Assembly: GCF_007746075.1 (NCBI RefSeq)
Contig: NZ_CP036339.1
Span: 1,450,856 to 1,514,855 of the forward strand
DNA length: 64,000 bases
DNA from: Lacipirellula limnantheis
GTDB taxonomy: Bacteria; Planctomycetota; Planctomycetia; Pirellulales; Lacipirellulaceae
Direction: 5' to 3'
A model generated the notes under the pieces. It did not search any database. It saw only the letters and a list, made by a program, of their open reading frames with translations, and was not told the origin of the DNA. The position numbers and the translations under genes are program-made. This document shows positions 56,340 to 64,000 of the stretch, piece by piece. Numbering within the stretch: position 1 is the stretch's first letter; each line of letters opens with the position of its first letter.

Positions 56340-56503
56340 GTTTTGTCCAATTGAACTGTCCGCCGCGAAAACGCCGCGGAGGGGACAAAACTGCTTCTGA
56401 TCCGCGGGTTGCGCGCCGCAGAGGTGACGCAACCGCTGCACCGCGTTGGGGTTGAGCGAGCCAGCGCCCGCGGAGCGTTTTGTCCGCGCGGCGGGGACAA
56501 AAC
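56340..56503. repeat. Two GTTTTGTCC / GGACAAAAC inverted pairs
   Basis: GTTTTGTCC occurs at 56340 and 56477, and its reverse complement GGACAAAAC at 56383 and 56495. The second pair forms a tight hairpin with a nine-base loop; the first has a 34-base centre with its own CCGCG symmetry. Between them lies G+C-rich DNA without a gene. The second hairpin is followed by TTTT and could end the DUF1570 transcript. Confidence 0.6.
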
Positions 56504-56741
56504 TTTTGGCATGACCGTGGAACGGGTCGTTGGCGCGAACTGACCCGGCGCCAGCGCAAGACAGAACGCGTGCGCCGTTGGTTGGCGGTGCGAGCGGCGG
56601 CGTTGCGTGGCGGCGTGACATTAGGTGAGAGGTGAGAGGTCAGAGTCAGGGGTCAGGGGTCAGGGGTCGGGAGCAGTTGCTGGATGATGATTGCTGGTGA
56701 CTAGTGACTCGTGATTGAATGGGCTTTGCACCAAAAATGAT

Positions 56742-56832
56742 CTGTGGGAGGCGCTTCCGACGCCGGTTTCGATCACCACCACCAGCCGTTGTGGTAGCCC
56801 GGCGCTGCTGCGGGGTCAGAGACCCCTCCCAC
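56742..56832. repeat. TGTGGGAGG...CCTCCCACC inverted repeat, copy 2
   Basis: It starts TCTGTGGGAGGCGCTTCCGA and ends GGTCAGAGACCCCTCCCACC, matching in layout the element at 12976-13070. The ends pair imperfectly around a CACCACCACCAGCCG centre. Confidence 0.78.
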
Positions 56833-57248
56833 CGATTATTGGCGCCAAAGCCTGATTGGATGTGTTCGATTGTTCAGTAGTTGGTGGCCAAAAGCTACAC
56901 AAAAGTGGGGCGAATTTTTTTGGGGAGGGATGCAAGATGCTGGTTGCTCGTTGCCGGATGCTGGCGACTCGTGGCTGGTGACTGGTAGCGGCAACAGGTT
57001 GTGGGGGCGGATGAATGGATGCTGGTTGGCAGCTGCGGTTGCCGGCGGGGTGAACCTGGGCGGGGCGGCGGCGCTCATCTTGGTGCGCGGTGGGGTAGGT
57101 GGCGGGCAGGAGGGCGACCTGGGGGCGGCCGCGGCGCGTGAAGTTGGAGCGGTGGCGCGAGTGGGACGGGGGCGAGGCGCGGCGGGGGGCGGTCGCGGCG
57201 ACAGCAGCCCCCTGGCGGCGGGGCGTCGAAACGGTAAAATCCTGAGTC

Positions 57249-57267
57249 TGCCCGCCACTGGCGGGCA
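57249..57267. repeat. Short hairpin directly before the tRNA
   Basis: TGCCCGCCACTGGCGGGCA has eight-base perfect arms and a three-base loop. It ends three bases before the tRNA and may guide 5' processing; a TAAAAT at 57235-57240 could be the -10 box. Confidence 0.5.
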
Positions 57268-57269
57268 AC

Positions 57270-57342
<73 letters not shown>

Positions 57343-57711
57343 CTTTCGCAAGCTGCCGCATCGGCTTGCCCTTCATCGCCTAACGTGACCGCTGTCAACG
57401 CCTTAGGCTTCTTGGTTGCATCACGTGCTCGCTCCCCTTCGTCGCACGCAGTATCCTGCGGCCGCGTCGAATCGCGCGTTGACTGCTGCGCCCTGTTGGC
57501 GTCAATACCGGCCATACTCAGCGTGATTTCTTGGTCGTCGTTATCGGCGCTACGGTGACTAACCATCTCCCCTAGCTGCGTTCCCGCAACCATGAAGGCC
57601 GCCCCGGCTTTCTGCGTTCCGCTAATCGCGGGGGCTTGGCCAACGGCCAAGCCGCGCCAGCGCGACGGCAGTTATCTTTTCCTCGGCAATGTGTGAACCC
57701 ACCGTGCTGAT
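57343..57711. other. Gap after the tRNA, possible remains of an integrated element
   Basis: No intact gene is present. A minus-strand open frame (57276-57650) runs through the tRNA in antisense; its last residues are simply the reverse translation of the tRNA, as happens for integrase genes inserted at tRNA 3' ends. The polar, Gln/Asp/Arg-rich body would fit an integrase tail, but no catalytic residue is left, so I do not call it a gene. Confidence 0.45.
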
Positions 57712-57944
57712 GGGCGGCGTGGAAGGCAGTCGCGGCGACGCTGCGGGACCTACATCGCCAAAGATCATCCCTACTCGGCGTACGACTTCACCGAGAGCGT
57801 CTGAAGAAAAAACGGGTGTCCCTGGGTAGCCAGCAAGCCGGCGTCCGGGCGGCCGTCTTCTTCACGATGTTCACCGGCGCCAAGGGTCACCCCACCGAAC
57901 AGTGGACCTATCTGCGTGAACTGCTGCTCCGCCTTCGTTGGTAA
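57712..57944 (+). pseudogene. IS66-family transposase remnant
   Basis: Two pieces of the IS66 TnpC C-terminal half are seen in different frames. The first, from about 57724, reads RRCGTYIAKDHPYSAYDFTESV and stops at TGA 57802; it matches the YIGDxxHPYxxFDxT region. The second, just after, reads KRVSLGSQQAGVRAAVFFTM and TEQWTYLRELLLRLRW, the conserved end of the family (RAAxxxSLxxxxKxHxxxPxxYLRDxL), and ends at TAA 57942. The catalytic middle is deleted. No terminal inverted repeats were found. It is antisense to the 3' end of the surface-protein gene at 57771-59111. Confidence 0.75.
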
Positions 57945-59111
57945 ATCGACTTGCGGCGACGACTGCCGGCAAACCAAGGTACTTGAAACAAAGTTCTGTG
58001 GAGCCGACGCACTTAACCTACGGCCAGATCTCGCGGCCCGCTCACCGCTAAGACTCCCTTGGTAGACAGAAAATTCGGCGAATGCCATCTCGATCGCATG
58101 GAGGCTTGGCCGGGAGTCGGTCACGACCTCCGCGGCAACCGCGGCTGGTTGGGCAGACTGCCGCTCGGTTGGCGGCGAATCGAATAGCGCGCTGGCCGCG
58201 GCCTGAGCGACAGTCTGCGGAGGGTCCCCAAAGTTATCGCTCCAGGCATCCAGATCGCCGGCGTCGACGTCCCCGCTGCCGTTGCCGTCGGCCCCGCTGC
58301 CGGGCGGCGAGGCTAGCGAACCAAGTTGTCGTTGCCAGAGCAGGAAATCCGCTCCGTCGACGAGACTGTCGCCGTCGTAATCGCCGGGGGCCGGCGCACT
58401 CAGGCTAAGGGAAAACAGCTCTGCGCCCACATCGGGCCGCGTGCCGGTGATGAAGAGCCGATCCGCCGCGACGGCCATCGCCCTCGGGCTATACAGCGGC
58501 GAATTGTCGGCGAGCCGCACCGGCAACGTGCCAGCCGCGGTCCCGTCGCTCTTCCACAGCTCTTCCACCCTCGCGTCGTTCGTGGCGCGAAAATAGAGCG
58601 TCCCCCCGACGTTCGTGAGAGAGCTGGGACTGGCGCTTGACGAAGCACCGGCGCGGATGTCTTTGACGAGCGTGGTCCCGGCCGCCGTGCCGTCGCTCTT
58701 CCACAGCTCTTCGCCCGTCGCCCCATCAGCGGCGCTGAAATAGAGCGTCCCCCCCACGTTCGTTAGATAGCGGGGAAAGGCGATTGGCAAACCGCCAATG
58801 TCTTTCACGAGCGTGGTGCCGGCCGCCGTGCCGTCGCTCTTCCACAGCTCTCTGCCGTGGGTGGCCGTCGTCGCGGTGAAAAACGTGACCGACCCGACTT
58901 CAACGAAATCAGCCGGATTCGAGCTGCTGGTACTCAGCGTCGAATTAATGTCCTGGAGCAGTTCCAGGTCGCCGACCAGCAGCCGCCGCGGTTCCAGCGC
59001 CTCGAACCGCAACCCCAGAGCGCCCGCCTCGACCGCGGCGCGGGTCGCCAACCGTTGTTCCCGCCGCCGCGTTTGGCGCGATCCGTGTGAAAAGGGCGTC
59101 AAAGTTGCCAA
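57771..59111 (-). CDS. ELW-repeat surface protein with LEPR-XLL and dockerin-like segments, altered 3' end
   Basis: An open frame of 446 codons. Near residue 38 is LRFEALEPRRLL, the LEPR-XLL motif found at the N-terminus of large planctomycete surface proteins. Three copies of ELWKSDGTAAGT follow, with GGTLYFSAxDG between them; this repeat family is normally found in many copies. Then comes a dockerin-type pair, GDYDGDSLVDGADFLLWQRQ and GDVDAGDLDAWSDNF. The last 57 or so codons are antisense to the IS66 remnant, so the original C-terminus has probably been lost or replaced. The start is a TTG without a clear ribosome binding site. It may no longer be functional. Confidence 0.68.
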   Translation of the reverse strand: MATLTPFSHGSRQTRRREQRLATRAAVEAGALGLRFEALEPRRLLVGDLELLQDINSTLSTSSSNPADFVEVGSVTFFTATTATHGRELWKSDGTAAGTTLVKDIGGLPIAFPRYLTNVGGTLYFSAADGATGEELWKSDGTAAGTTLVKDIRAGASSSASPSSLTNVGGTLYFRATNDARVEELWKSDGTAAGTLPVRLADNSPLYSPRAMAVAADRLFITGTRPDVGAELFSLSLSAPAPGDYDGDSLVDGADFLLWQRQLGSLASPPGSGADGNGSGDVDAGDLDAWSDNFGDPPQTVAQAAASALFDSPPTERQSAQPAAVAAEVVTDSRPSLHAIEMAFAEFSVYQGSLSGERAARSGRRLSASAPQNFVSSTLVCRQSSPQVDLPTKAEQQFTQIGPLFGGVTLGAGEHREEDGRPDAGLLATQGHPFFLQTLSVKSYAE

Positions 59112-59528
59112 CTTTCAAGGATTGCCGTGATTGTGACGCCAGCCCCAAAGGGCCCAAATGCCGATTCCAGGGAACATCTGTATATTTAACCGCTATTTAA
59201 CCAAGGATGTGAGGATAAAGCAACCACGGCCGCACCGACAGTGGGCCACGGCCCGACATCGATGGATTTAAGCCCGTGGTCGCCAAGGCGTTGCGCCACG
59301 TGCAGCTCGCGCAAATTACCCTAGACGCGGGACTGACGTTCTCCCGGCGGAAGAAGAAGTTCGCGGAACTAGGGGTCGCGGGTCGCCTCGGTTCTCTGAA
59401 CCGAGGGCGCAGCCAAGAAGCTTCAATGAACGGCGGCCTTGCTTTACGCGTTTTGCGGCTGCACCGCCTAGGTTCGGAGGAAGCCTATTCAACAGCCATC
59501 ATTCTTGAAATGCTTCGCGGATAACAGC

Positions 59529-59615
59529 TTAACCACAGAGGCGCAGGGAGCGCGGAGGAAGATTGAAGGAACTCATCCTTGAACATCTTCTCCGTGGTCT
59601 CTGTGCCGTGGTTAA
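59529..59615. repeat. CCACAGAG-type hairpin repeat, copy 3
   Basis: Arms TTAACCACAGAGGCGCAGGG and GTCTCTGTGCCGTGGTTAA are inverted around a 45-base centre. It is related to copies 1 and 2 near the FHA gene, some 56 kb away. Confidence 0.82.
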
Positions 59616-59731
59616 TGCCTTTCGCGAAAGCAATTGAATAAGCTTCCGGAGAACCTGGGCCACCCGCGGGAGTATTTTGGATCGGAGGGTCGGTTTCGGG
59701 AGCGCGGGAGCGATTGACGGGATAGATTGTT

Positions 59732-59771
59732 CACTTCGCTCAGAATGACAGGGTAGTGCTCAGAATGACGC
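59732..59771. repeat. Two CTCAGAATGAC repeats
   Basis: TTCGCTCAGAATGACAGGG and then CTCAGAATGACGCGG stand in tandem; they are the reverse complement of the element at 5979-6005. They lie just downstream of the winged-helix regulator's stop codon. Confidence 0.72.
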
Positions 59772-59795
59772 GGTGGTGCTCTGGCTCCGGGCGGA

Positions 59796-60188
59796 TTAGC
59801 GTCCCCTGCGGATGAGATCCAAGAGGTCGCCGATGGTGCGATGATTCTCGATGGGATGCCGCAGCGGCTGAGACGCCAAGATGCGGTAATGATTCTGTCG
59901 CCCCACCTTATGCTTTTCGATGTAACCCGCTTCTTCCAGCTCGGCGATGATGCGCTGCACCGCCCGCTCGGTGATGCCGATGCGCACGGCGACTTCGCGC
60001 AGAATGATTGACGGCTCCTGCGACAGCAGAATGATCGCGTGCGCGTGATTCGTCAGAAACGTCCAGGAAGGCGGGCGTGAGGCGAGGGAATCGGCCGGGC
60101 TGGCGACGCCAGCTTTCTTCTTGCTGGCAGGGGTCGCGACCGCCGTCCCGACCGGCGGACGACGCTTCTGGGGCAATTTTTTCGGCAT
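59796..60188 (-). CDS. Winged helix-turn-helix transcriptional regulator
   Basis: A 130-aa cytoplasmic protein. The first 38 residues are Lys/Arg/Pro/Ala-rich and probably disordered. Residues 40-110 form a MarR/ArsR-like winged helix: [62 protein letters not shown], with the recognition helix in [10 protein letters not shown] and the wing in [12 protein letters not shown] 60186-60188 is used instead of TTG 60191. It is divergent from dabB-dabA, so it may control inorganic-carbon uptake (inference); no effector domain is seen. Confidence 0.83.
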   Translation of the reverse strand: MPKKLPQKRRPPVGTAVATPASKKKAGVASPADSLASRPPSWTFLTNHAHAIILLSQEPSIILREVAVRIGITERAVQRIIAELEEAGYIEKHKVGRQNHYRILASQPLRHPIENHRTIGDLLDLIRRGR

Positions 60189-60446
60189 CAACGTGATCCG
60201 CCTGGAGCCATTGGGCGCTGACCGTCGGCGCTTTTTTGCCGCGGGGCGCGGTCCCCGGCTCGTAGGTTCCGCCGAGAGGCCCCGCCTATCGTATCAGAAA
60301 TAGGCGTCTTCTCAATCGCGAAGTTAATGTCGCATGCGCCGACATTTTTGGCTCATCGGCAGGGGGCGGGACGACCGAAAATAAATTAACGCAACGGAAT
60401 TGACGAATTGCAGTTCGTATATTAAAGTTCGCGTTATTGATAGCGT

Positions 60447-62087
60447 ATGTCTGCCGAACCCGTGGTGAAATCGATGAACGAAGCGCTTCCTTGGATGTTG
60501 ACCGCCCCGCCGCTGGCACTGCTAGCCTGCGGGCTGTTGCCGGCCGCGCGGGCGAATCGTCGGCCGCGTGCGGCGGGCCTGTTCGGCGTCGGCGCGGCCG
60601 CTGCGACATTCGTCTGCGGGGTTGCGGCCGCGACGACGCTGTCGAGTCGCGGGCCGATCGACGTGGCCTTCCTGCGTGCGGCCGGCGTGAGTTTTGGCGT
60701 TTACTTCGACAGTCTCACCGCCGTGATGCTGCTTTTGATCAGTTTCCTCGGCGCCACGGTCATTCAGTTCTCCAGGCGGTACCTCGACGGCGAAGCGGGC
60801 CAGGGACGGTTCACCAAGTGGTTGAGTTGCACGCTGGGAGCGGTGCTCTTGCTCGTGATTTCCCGGAACCTGGTCATGTTCACCGTGGCGTGGATTTGCA
60901 CTAGCGCCGGCCTCCACCAGCTGCTGACTCACTACGCCGACCGACCCGCCGCGATGTTGGCCGCCCGCAAAAAGTTCCTCATCAGCCGGTGCGGCGACGC
61001 GTTGCTGCTATTGGCGCTTGGCTGGACGTATCACGCGTACGGCACGTTTGAATACACGGAGCTCTTCGCCGCGGCCAACGCCGCCGCACAGGATGCTGCG
61101 CCGGACGATTGGAGCCTGAGCATCATTGCGACGCTGTTCGCGTTGGGCGCGATGACCAAATCGGCGCAGTTTCCGCTGCACACGTGGCTGCCCGAGACGA
61201 TGGAGACCCCCACGCCCGTGTCGGCGTTCATGCACGCGGGAATCATTAACGCCGGCGGGTTTCTGGTGATTCGACTGAGCCCGTTGATCTCGCATTCGGA
61301 GTTTGCGTTGGGGCTCCTGGGAATAGTGGGGGGCGTCACGGCGTTCTTTGGCGCGGTGGTGATGATCACGCAGTCGAGCGTGAAACGCGCGTTGGCTTAC
61401 TCCACGATCTCGCAGATGGGATTCATGATGCTGCAGTGCGGGCTCGGCGCGTTCTCGGCGGCCCTGCTGCATATTGTGGCCCATTCGCTGTACAAGTCTT
61501 TTGCGTTCCTCAATTCAGGATCGGTGGTCGAGGAGGTCGCCCGCCGCTCGAGCGCACCGCTGACGCGACCGACGGCATGGCGGACCACGGCGAATTTCGT
61601 GCTCGCCGTCGCCATGGCGGTCGGGGCCGTAGCGCTGGGGGTCTGGATTGCCGGCGTCGACGACGATCGCAAGCCAGGCGCCCTGTTGTTGGTGCTCGTG
61701 TTGGTCGCCGCGCTGACGCAGCTGGTGTGGAATGCTTTGCAAACGAGCCGCCTCAAGGTCGCCATGACAGGCGCGATGGCGGCGATCGCCGTCGCGGTGG
61801 CGTACTTCGTTTCGTATCGCGTGGTCGATGCGATCTTGGGAGCCAGCGTCTCCCATCGACTCGCACCCTCCTCGATCGACGCGAACGTGTTGACGGCCGG
61901 CCTGGCCGCCGGGTTCCTGGGCGTTTGTTGCGTGCTGGCCGGTAGGCGTCGATGGGCGCACACTCGGCTGATGCGCTGGCTGTATGTGCAGGTGTTGAAC
62001 GGCTTTTATCTAGACCTGGCGGCCCATCGCTTCACGAAGGCCGTTTTGGGCCGGCCCACAAGCCCTTCCAACGTAGGCAAGGAATAA
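60447..62087 (+). CDS. dabB: DabB-type proton-conducting membrane subunit (NuoL/MrpA-like)
   Basis: A 546-aa integral membrane protein of the proton-antiporter family related to NuoL, with about 13 hydrophobic segments. Conserved parts include LGAMTKSAQFPLHTWLPETM with the Lys and the nearby VSAFMHAGIINAGGFLVIR, and RALAYSTISQMGFMML. Alone it could be taken for NADH dehydrogenase subunit L, but the next gene is dabA only five bases away and no other nuo gene is near. In the DAB complex this subunit is thought to carry the ion flow that drives CO2 hydration by DabA. An upstream A/T-rich stretch (60375-60440) probably contains the divergent promoters. Confidence 0.92.
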   Translation: MSAEPVVKSMNEALPWMLTAPPLALLACGLLPAARANRRPRAAGLFGVGAAAATFVCGVAAATTLSSRGPIDVAFLRAAGVSFGVYFDSLTAVMLLLISFLGATVIQFSRRYLDGEAGQGRFTKWLSCTLGAVLLLVISRNLVMFTVAWICTSAGLHQLLTHYADRPAAMLAARKKFLISRCGDALLLLALGWTYHAYGTFEYTELFAAANAAAQDAAPDDWSLSIIATLFALGAMTKSAQFPLHTWLPETMETPTPVSAFMHAGIINAGGFLVIRLSPLISHSEFALGLLGIVGGVTAFFGAVVMITQSSVKRALAYSTISQMGFMMLQCGLGAFSAALLHIVAHSLYKSFAFLNSGSVVEEVARRSSAPLTRPTAWRTTANFVLAVAMAVGAVALGVWIAGVDDDRKPGALLLVLVLVAALTQLVWNALQTSRLKVAMTGAMAAIAVAVAYFVSYRVVDAILGASVSHRLAPSSIDANVLTAGLAAGFLGVCCVLAGRRRWAHTRLMRWLYVQVLNGFYLDLAAHRFTKAVLGRPTSPSNVGKE

Positions 62088-62092
62088 ATGAG

Positions 62093-64000
62093 ATGGTAGC
62101 AGCTTCCCTCGCCCAGCGAGCTAAGGGTTTTCCCGCGACGCCGACTAACAAGGCGCCCGACATCGAGCAGGTTCTTGTCGAGGTGCAAGCGGCGATTGTG
62201 CCACTCTGGCCGCTCAAGGATTTCGTGGCCGTGAACCCTTTGGGGGGAATGTCGGACGCTGACCTGTTGCAAGTTCATCGAACGATGCGCCGGCAGCGCG
62301 ATGCAGAGTTGCTGATGCCCGGCGATTACTACTTGGACTCGCTGGCGCGCGGAAGCCTTGCCGACCATGACCTTGAGGCGGCGTTAAACGAATGTCGTGT
62401 CGCCCATCCGGAGATCTACGGCGTGGTGAGCGTCAGCGAGCTGGCGACGCGACTCGAACAGCATTCTAGCGGCCGGACGCCGCAGGCGGAGCCAGGGGAT
62501 TGGACCTTCGCGGCGGCGATCGATCGCGGCGCCGGGACGTCGTGGTCAGCGTCAGTCGTTGCTGAGATTTCAAAGATTTGCGCCGCACACTTCGATCAAA
62601 CGCAGGCAACGTGGCCCAGCCCCTGGAAGCATCTCTCTTTCTACGCCGCGTGGCGCGAAATGGCCTGCCGCGACCGTCGCATCGAGAAGCTGGGCCTCGC
62701 TGACTTTCGAGTATTCGCCGCGCAGCTTCCCGCATCACCGCGGGAGGCGATCGAAGCGCTCCTGCGCAAGCTCGACGTTGGTCCGTCACAATGGCAAGCA
62801 TTTCTGCTGTCGCAGCTATGGTCGATCAACGGCTGGTCCGCGTACGTGAAGTATCGCGTACGGACGGCAGCGATGGCCGGCGTCCAGGACGAAGATCTCC
62901 TCGGACTGCTGGCGGCTCGACTTGCCTACGACGCCGCGCTTGCCGAGGCCTTTGCTGAGCATTCAGCGAAGGAGAGTTGGCTGCCGCGCTTCACCCCGTC
63001 GGAAGAAGTTGCCGTCGGTGACGAGGCGTCGGCGCGCTACTTCTTCCAGGCGGCGAGCGAAGTCGCGTTTCGCAGATCGATCTGTCGTGAGCTGCTTGAC
63101 GCCAACGTCGCGTCTGGGAAACGGTCCGCTCGTCCGGAAGTGCAAATGGTCTTCTGCATTGACGTGCGGTCGGAACCGATCCGCCGACGACTCGAGAACG
63201 CGGCGAAAAACCTGGAAACGTTCGGGTATGCCGGTTTTTTTGGCGTGCCCATGGAATACGTCCCGCTGGGAGCACGGCAGGGCCCGTGCCAGTGCCCGGC
63301 GCTGATTTCGCCGAGCATCTCGATCAAGGAAGGCCTTGGCGGCGGACACGAGCCGACGGAGGCAGCTATTCTTTCCAGACGCCTCAGCGTGCGACTCAGC
63401 AGGAAGGTTTGGAAGGCCTTTCAGTCCTCGGCCAGTTCGTGCTTTTCCTTCGTCGAGGCGGTCGGACTGGCGTATGCCGGCAAACTGCTGGCGGCGAGCG
63501 TCGGTTGGCGTTCTTCTAATGGCGACGGCCGTTACGACGGCGTATCGGACGCTCATTGCCAGGCGCTCGGCCCGGTCATCGACGGTATGTCGGCCGAGGA
63601 GTCTGAGAAACTAGTCAACTTCGCGGCCGGAATGCTCGGTGCGACGGGGTGGACGAGTGACTTCGCCCCCTTGGTTGTGGTTTGCGGCCACGAGAGCGAT
63701 GCGACGAACAATCTCTACAAGGCGGCGCTCGACTGCGGGGCCTGCGGAGGACATTCCGGCGAAGCCAATGCGCGGGCAGCGGCTGCCATTCTTAACGACG
63801 CTCGGGTCCGTCGCTCGTTGGCGGCTCGGGGCATAGAAATCCCTGCCGACTCGTACGTTCTGGCGGCCGTACACAACACGACGACGGATGAGATACGGTG
63901 GCTCGACAGCGACAACGTCCCCGCGACGCACGCTGCCGCACTGAGCGCCCTGCGTCACACGGCGACAAAGGCGGCACGCGAAGTCCAGGCGGAGCGCGCG
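62093..64000 (+). CDS. dabA: DabA-type inorganic carbon transporter subunit (DUF2309), cut by the window end
   Basis: The first 636 residues of a cytoplasmic protein normally of 800-1000 aa; the frame is open at the window edge. It starts five bases after dabB. The beta-carbonic-anhydrase-like zinc site is present: Cys355 and Asp357 in VFCIDVRSEPIRRRLE, His533 in VCGHESDATNNLY, and Cys548 in LDCGACGGHSG. The 2- and 15-residue spacings equal those reported for the Halothiobacillus protein (C351/D353 and H524/C539). With DabB it forms the DAB system, which makes bicarbonate inside the cell from CO2. The N-terminal VPLWPLKDFVAVNPLGGMSD is also typical. Confidence 0.93.
   Translation, partial: MVAASLAQRAKGFPATPTNKAPDIEQVLVEVQAAIVPLWPLKDFVAVNPLGGMSDADLLQVHRTMRRQRDAELLMPGDYYLDSLARGSLADHDLEAALNECRVAHPEIYGVVSVSELATRLEQHSSGRTPQAEPGDWTFAAAIDRGAGTSWSASVVAEISKICAAHFDQTQATWPSPWKHLSFYAAWREMACRDRRIEKLGLADFRVFAAQLPASPREAIEALLRKLDVGPSQWQAFLLSQLWSINGWSAYVKYRVRTAAMAGVQDEDLLGLLAARLAYDAALAEAFAEHSAKESWLPRFTPSEEVAVGDEASARYFFQAASEVAFRRSICRELLDANVASGKRSARPEVQMVFCIDVRSEPIRRRLENAAKNLETFGYAGFFGVPMEYVPLGARQGPCQCPALISPSISIKEGLGGGHEPTEAAILSRRLSVRLSRKVWKAFQSSASSCFSFVEAVGLAYAGKLLAASVGWRSSNGDGRYDGVSDAHCQALGPVIDGMSAEESEKLVNFAAGMLGATGWTSDFAPLVVVCGHESDATNNLYKAALDCGACGGHSGEANARAAAAILNDARVRRSLAARGIEIPADSYVLAAVHNTTTDEIRWLDSDNVPATHAAALSALRHTATKAAREVQAERA

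Larger units (their letters stand above)
56274..57269. other. Gene-free, repeat-rich stretch of about 1 kb
   Basis: No reading frame here has the features of a protein family; the long minus-strand frames are Pro/Ser/Ala-rich by-products of G-rich DNA. Contents: two inverted pairs of GTTTTGTCC/GGACAAAAC (56340-56391 and 56477-56503), tandem CAGGGGT units (about 56645-56671), a TGTGGGAGG element (56742-56832), and a strongly G-skewed stretch (57040-57235) leading to the tRNA. Confidence 0.7.
59112..59795. other. Gene-poor gap with repeats
   Basis: A plus-strand frame at 59276-59524 (82 codons) has no recognisable content and I do not call it. The gap contains a CCACAGAG hairpin repeat (59529-59615) and two CTCAGAATGAC repeats (59738-59771). 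A/T-rich DNA at 59180-59220 may hold the promoter of the minus-strand surface-protein gene. Confidence 0.6.

Noticed and set aside
54993..56621. Long N-terminal extension of the trpC frame
   Set aside because: The extension is antisense to the DUF1570 gene; IGPS proteins begin at the MTDTVLD region.
59276..59524. 82-codon plus-strand frame
   Set aside because: No recognisable motif, no clear ribosome binding site, and it lies in a decayed region with repeats.
60447..62087. Annotation as NADH dehydrogenase subunit L (nuoL)
   Set aside because: No other nuo genes are near and dabA follows after five bases, so dabB is the better call.

Overview
The window is about 62-65% G+C and reads as chromosomal DNA of a planctomycete, most likely of the Pirellulales. 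The grounds are a planctomycete-type membrane/heme dehydrogenase with a C-terminal CxxCH domain, several PEP-CTERM and LEPR-XLL/dockerin-like exported proteins, Ser/Thr kinases beside ECF sigma factors, lipid A genes, a tetrahydromethanopterin (H4MPT) cyclohydrolase, olefin (Ole) genes, and many short palindromic repeats in intergenic gaps. This placement is inference from gene content; no rRNA is present.

Layout. 0-4.8 kb (minus): a coiled-coil exported protein, an FHA protein and a transmembrane Ser/Thr kinase, with related hairpin repeats in both gaps. 5-8 kb: a His/Asp-repeat lipoprotein, a secreted HMA protein, an SRPBCC protein and a convergent thioredoxin-fold lipoprotein without a CxxC motif. 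8-17.4 kb (minus): aspS, oleD/oleC, an ATP-grasp ligase, mch and a TIGR03545/TIGR03546 pair. 17.5-23 kb: two divergent c-type cytochrome proteins. 23-30 kb (plus): priA, a heme-binding histidine kinase, rnhA and recG. 30-40 kb: a PEP-CTERM beta-propeller protein, an ECF sigma/VWA operon, three hypothetical proteins, and an ECF sigma factor divergent from a second kinase. 40-46 kb: a carbohydrate-binding-domain fragment, nei and lhr. 46-50 kb (plus): a J-domain protein, lpxD, lpxI and a secreted methyltransferase.

50.3-54.2 kb (plus) is the most interesting part: a sigma-54 activator without a receiver domain, a 59-aa basic protein downstream of a sigma-54-like promoter, an atypical receiver-like protein, a 60-aa basic protein sharing the C-terminal motif of the first, and a PEP-CTERM protein followed by a strong terminator. 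I do not recognise the small basic proteins and treat this as the best candidate for an undescribed system.

54-57.3 kb holds trpC, a DUF1570 putative metallopeptidase and a gene-free stretch rich in repeats, ending at tRNA-Lys(CTT). 57.3-59.8 kb is a scar region: a broken IS66 transposase lies antisense to the 3' end of an ELW-repeat surface protein. 59.8-64 kb carries a winged-helix regulator divergent from dabB-dabA, an inorganic-carbon uptake pair; dabA runs off the window.

Coordinates of CDS features include the stop codon. Several starts were moved from the longest open frame to an internal ATG or GTG; the reason is given in each entry.
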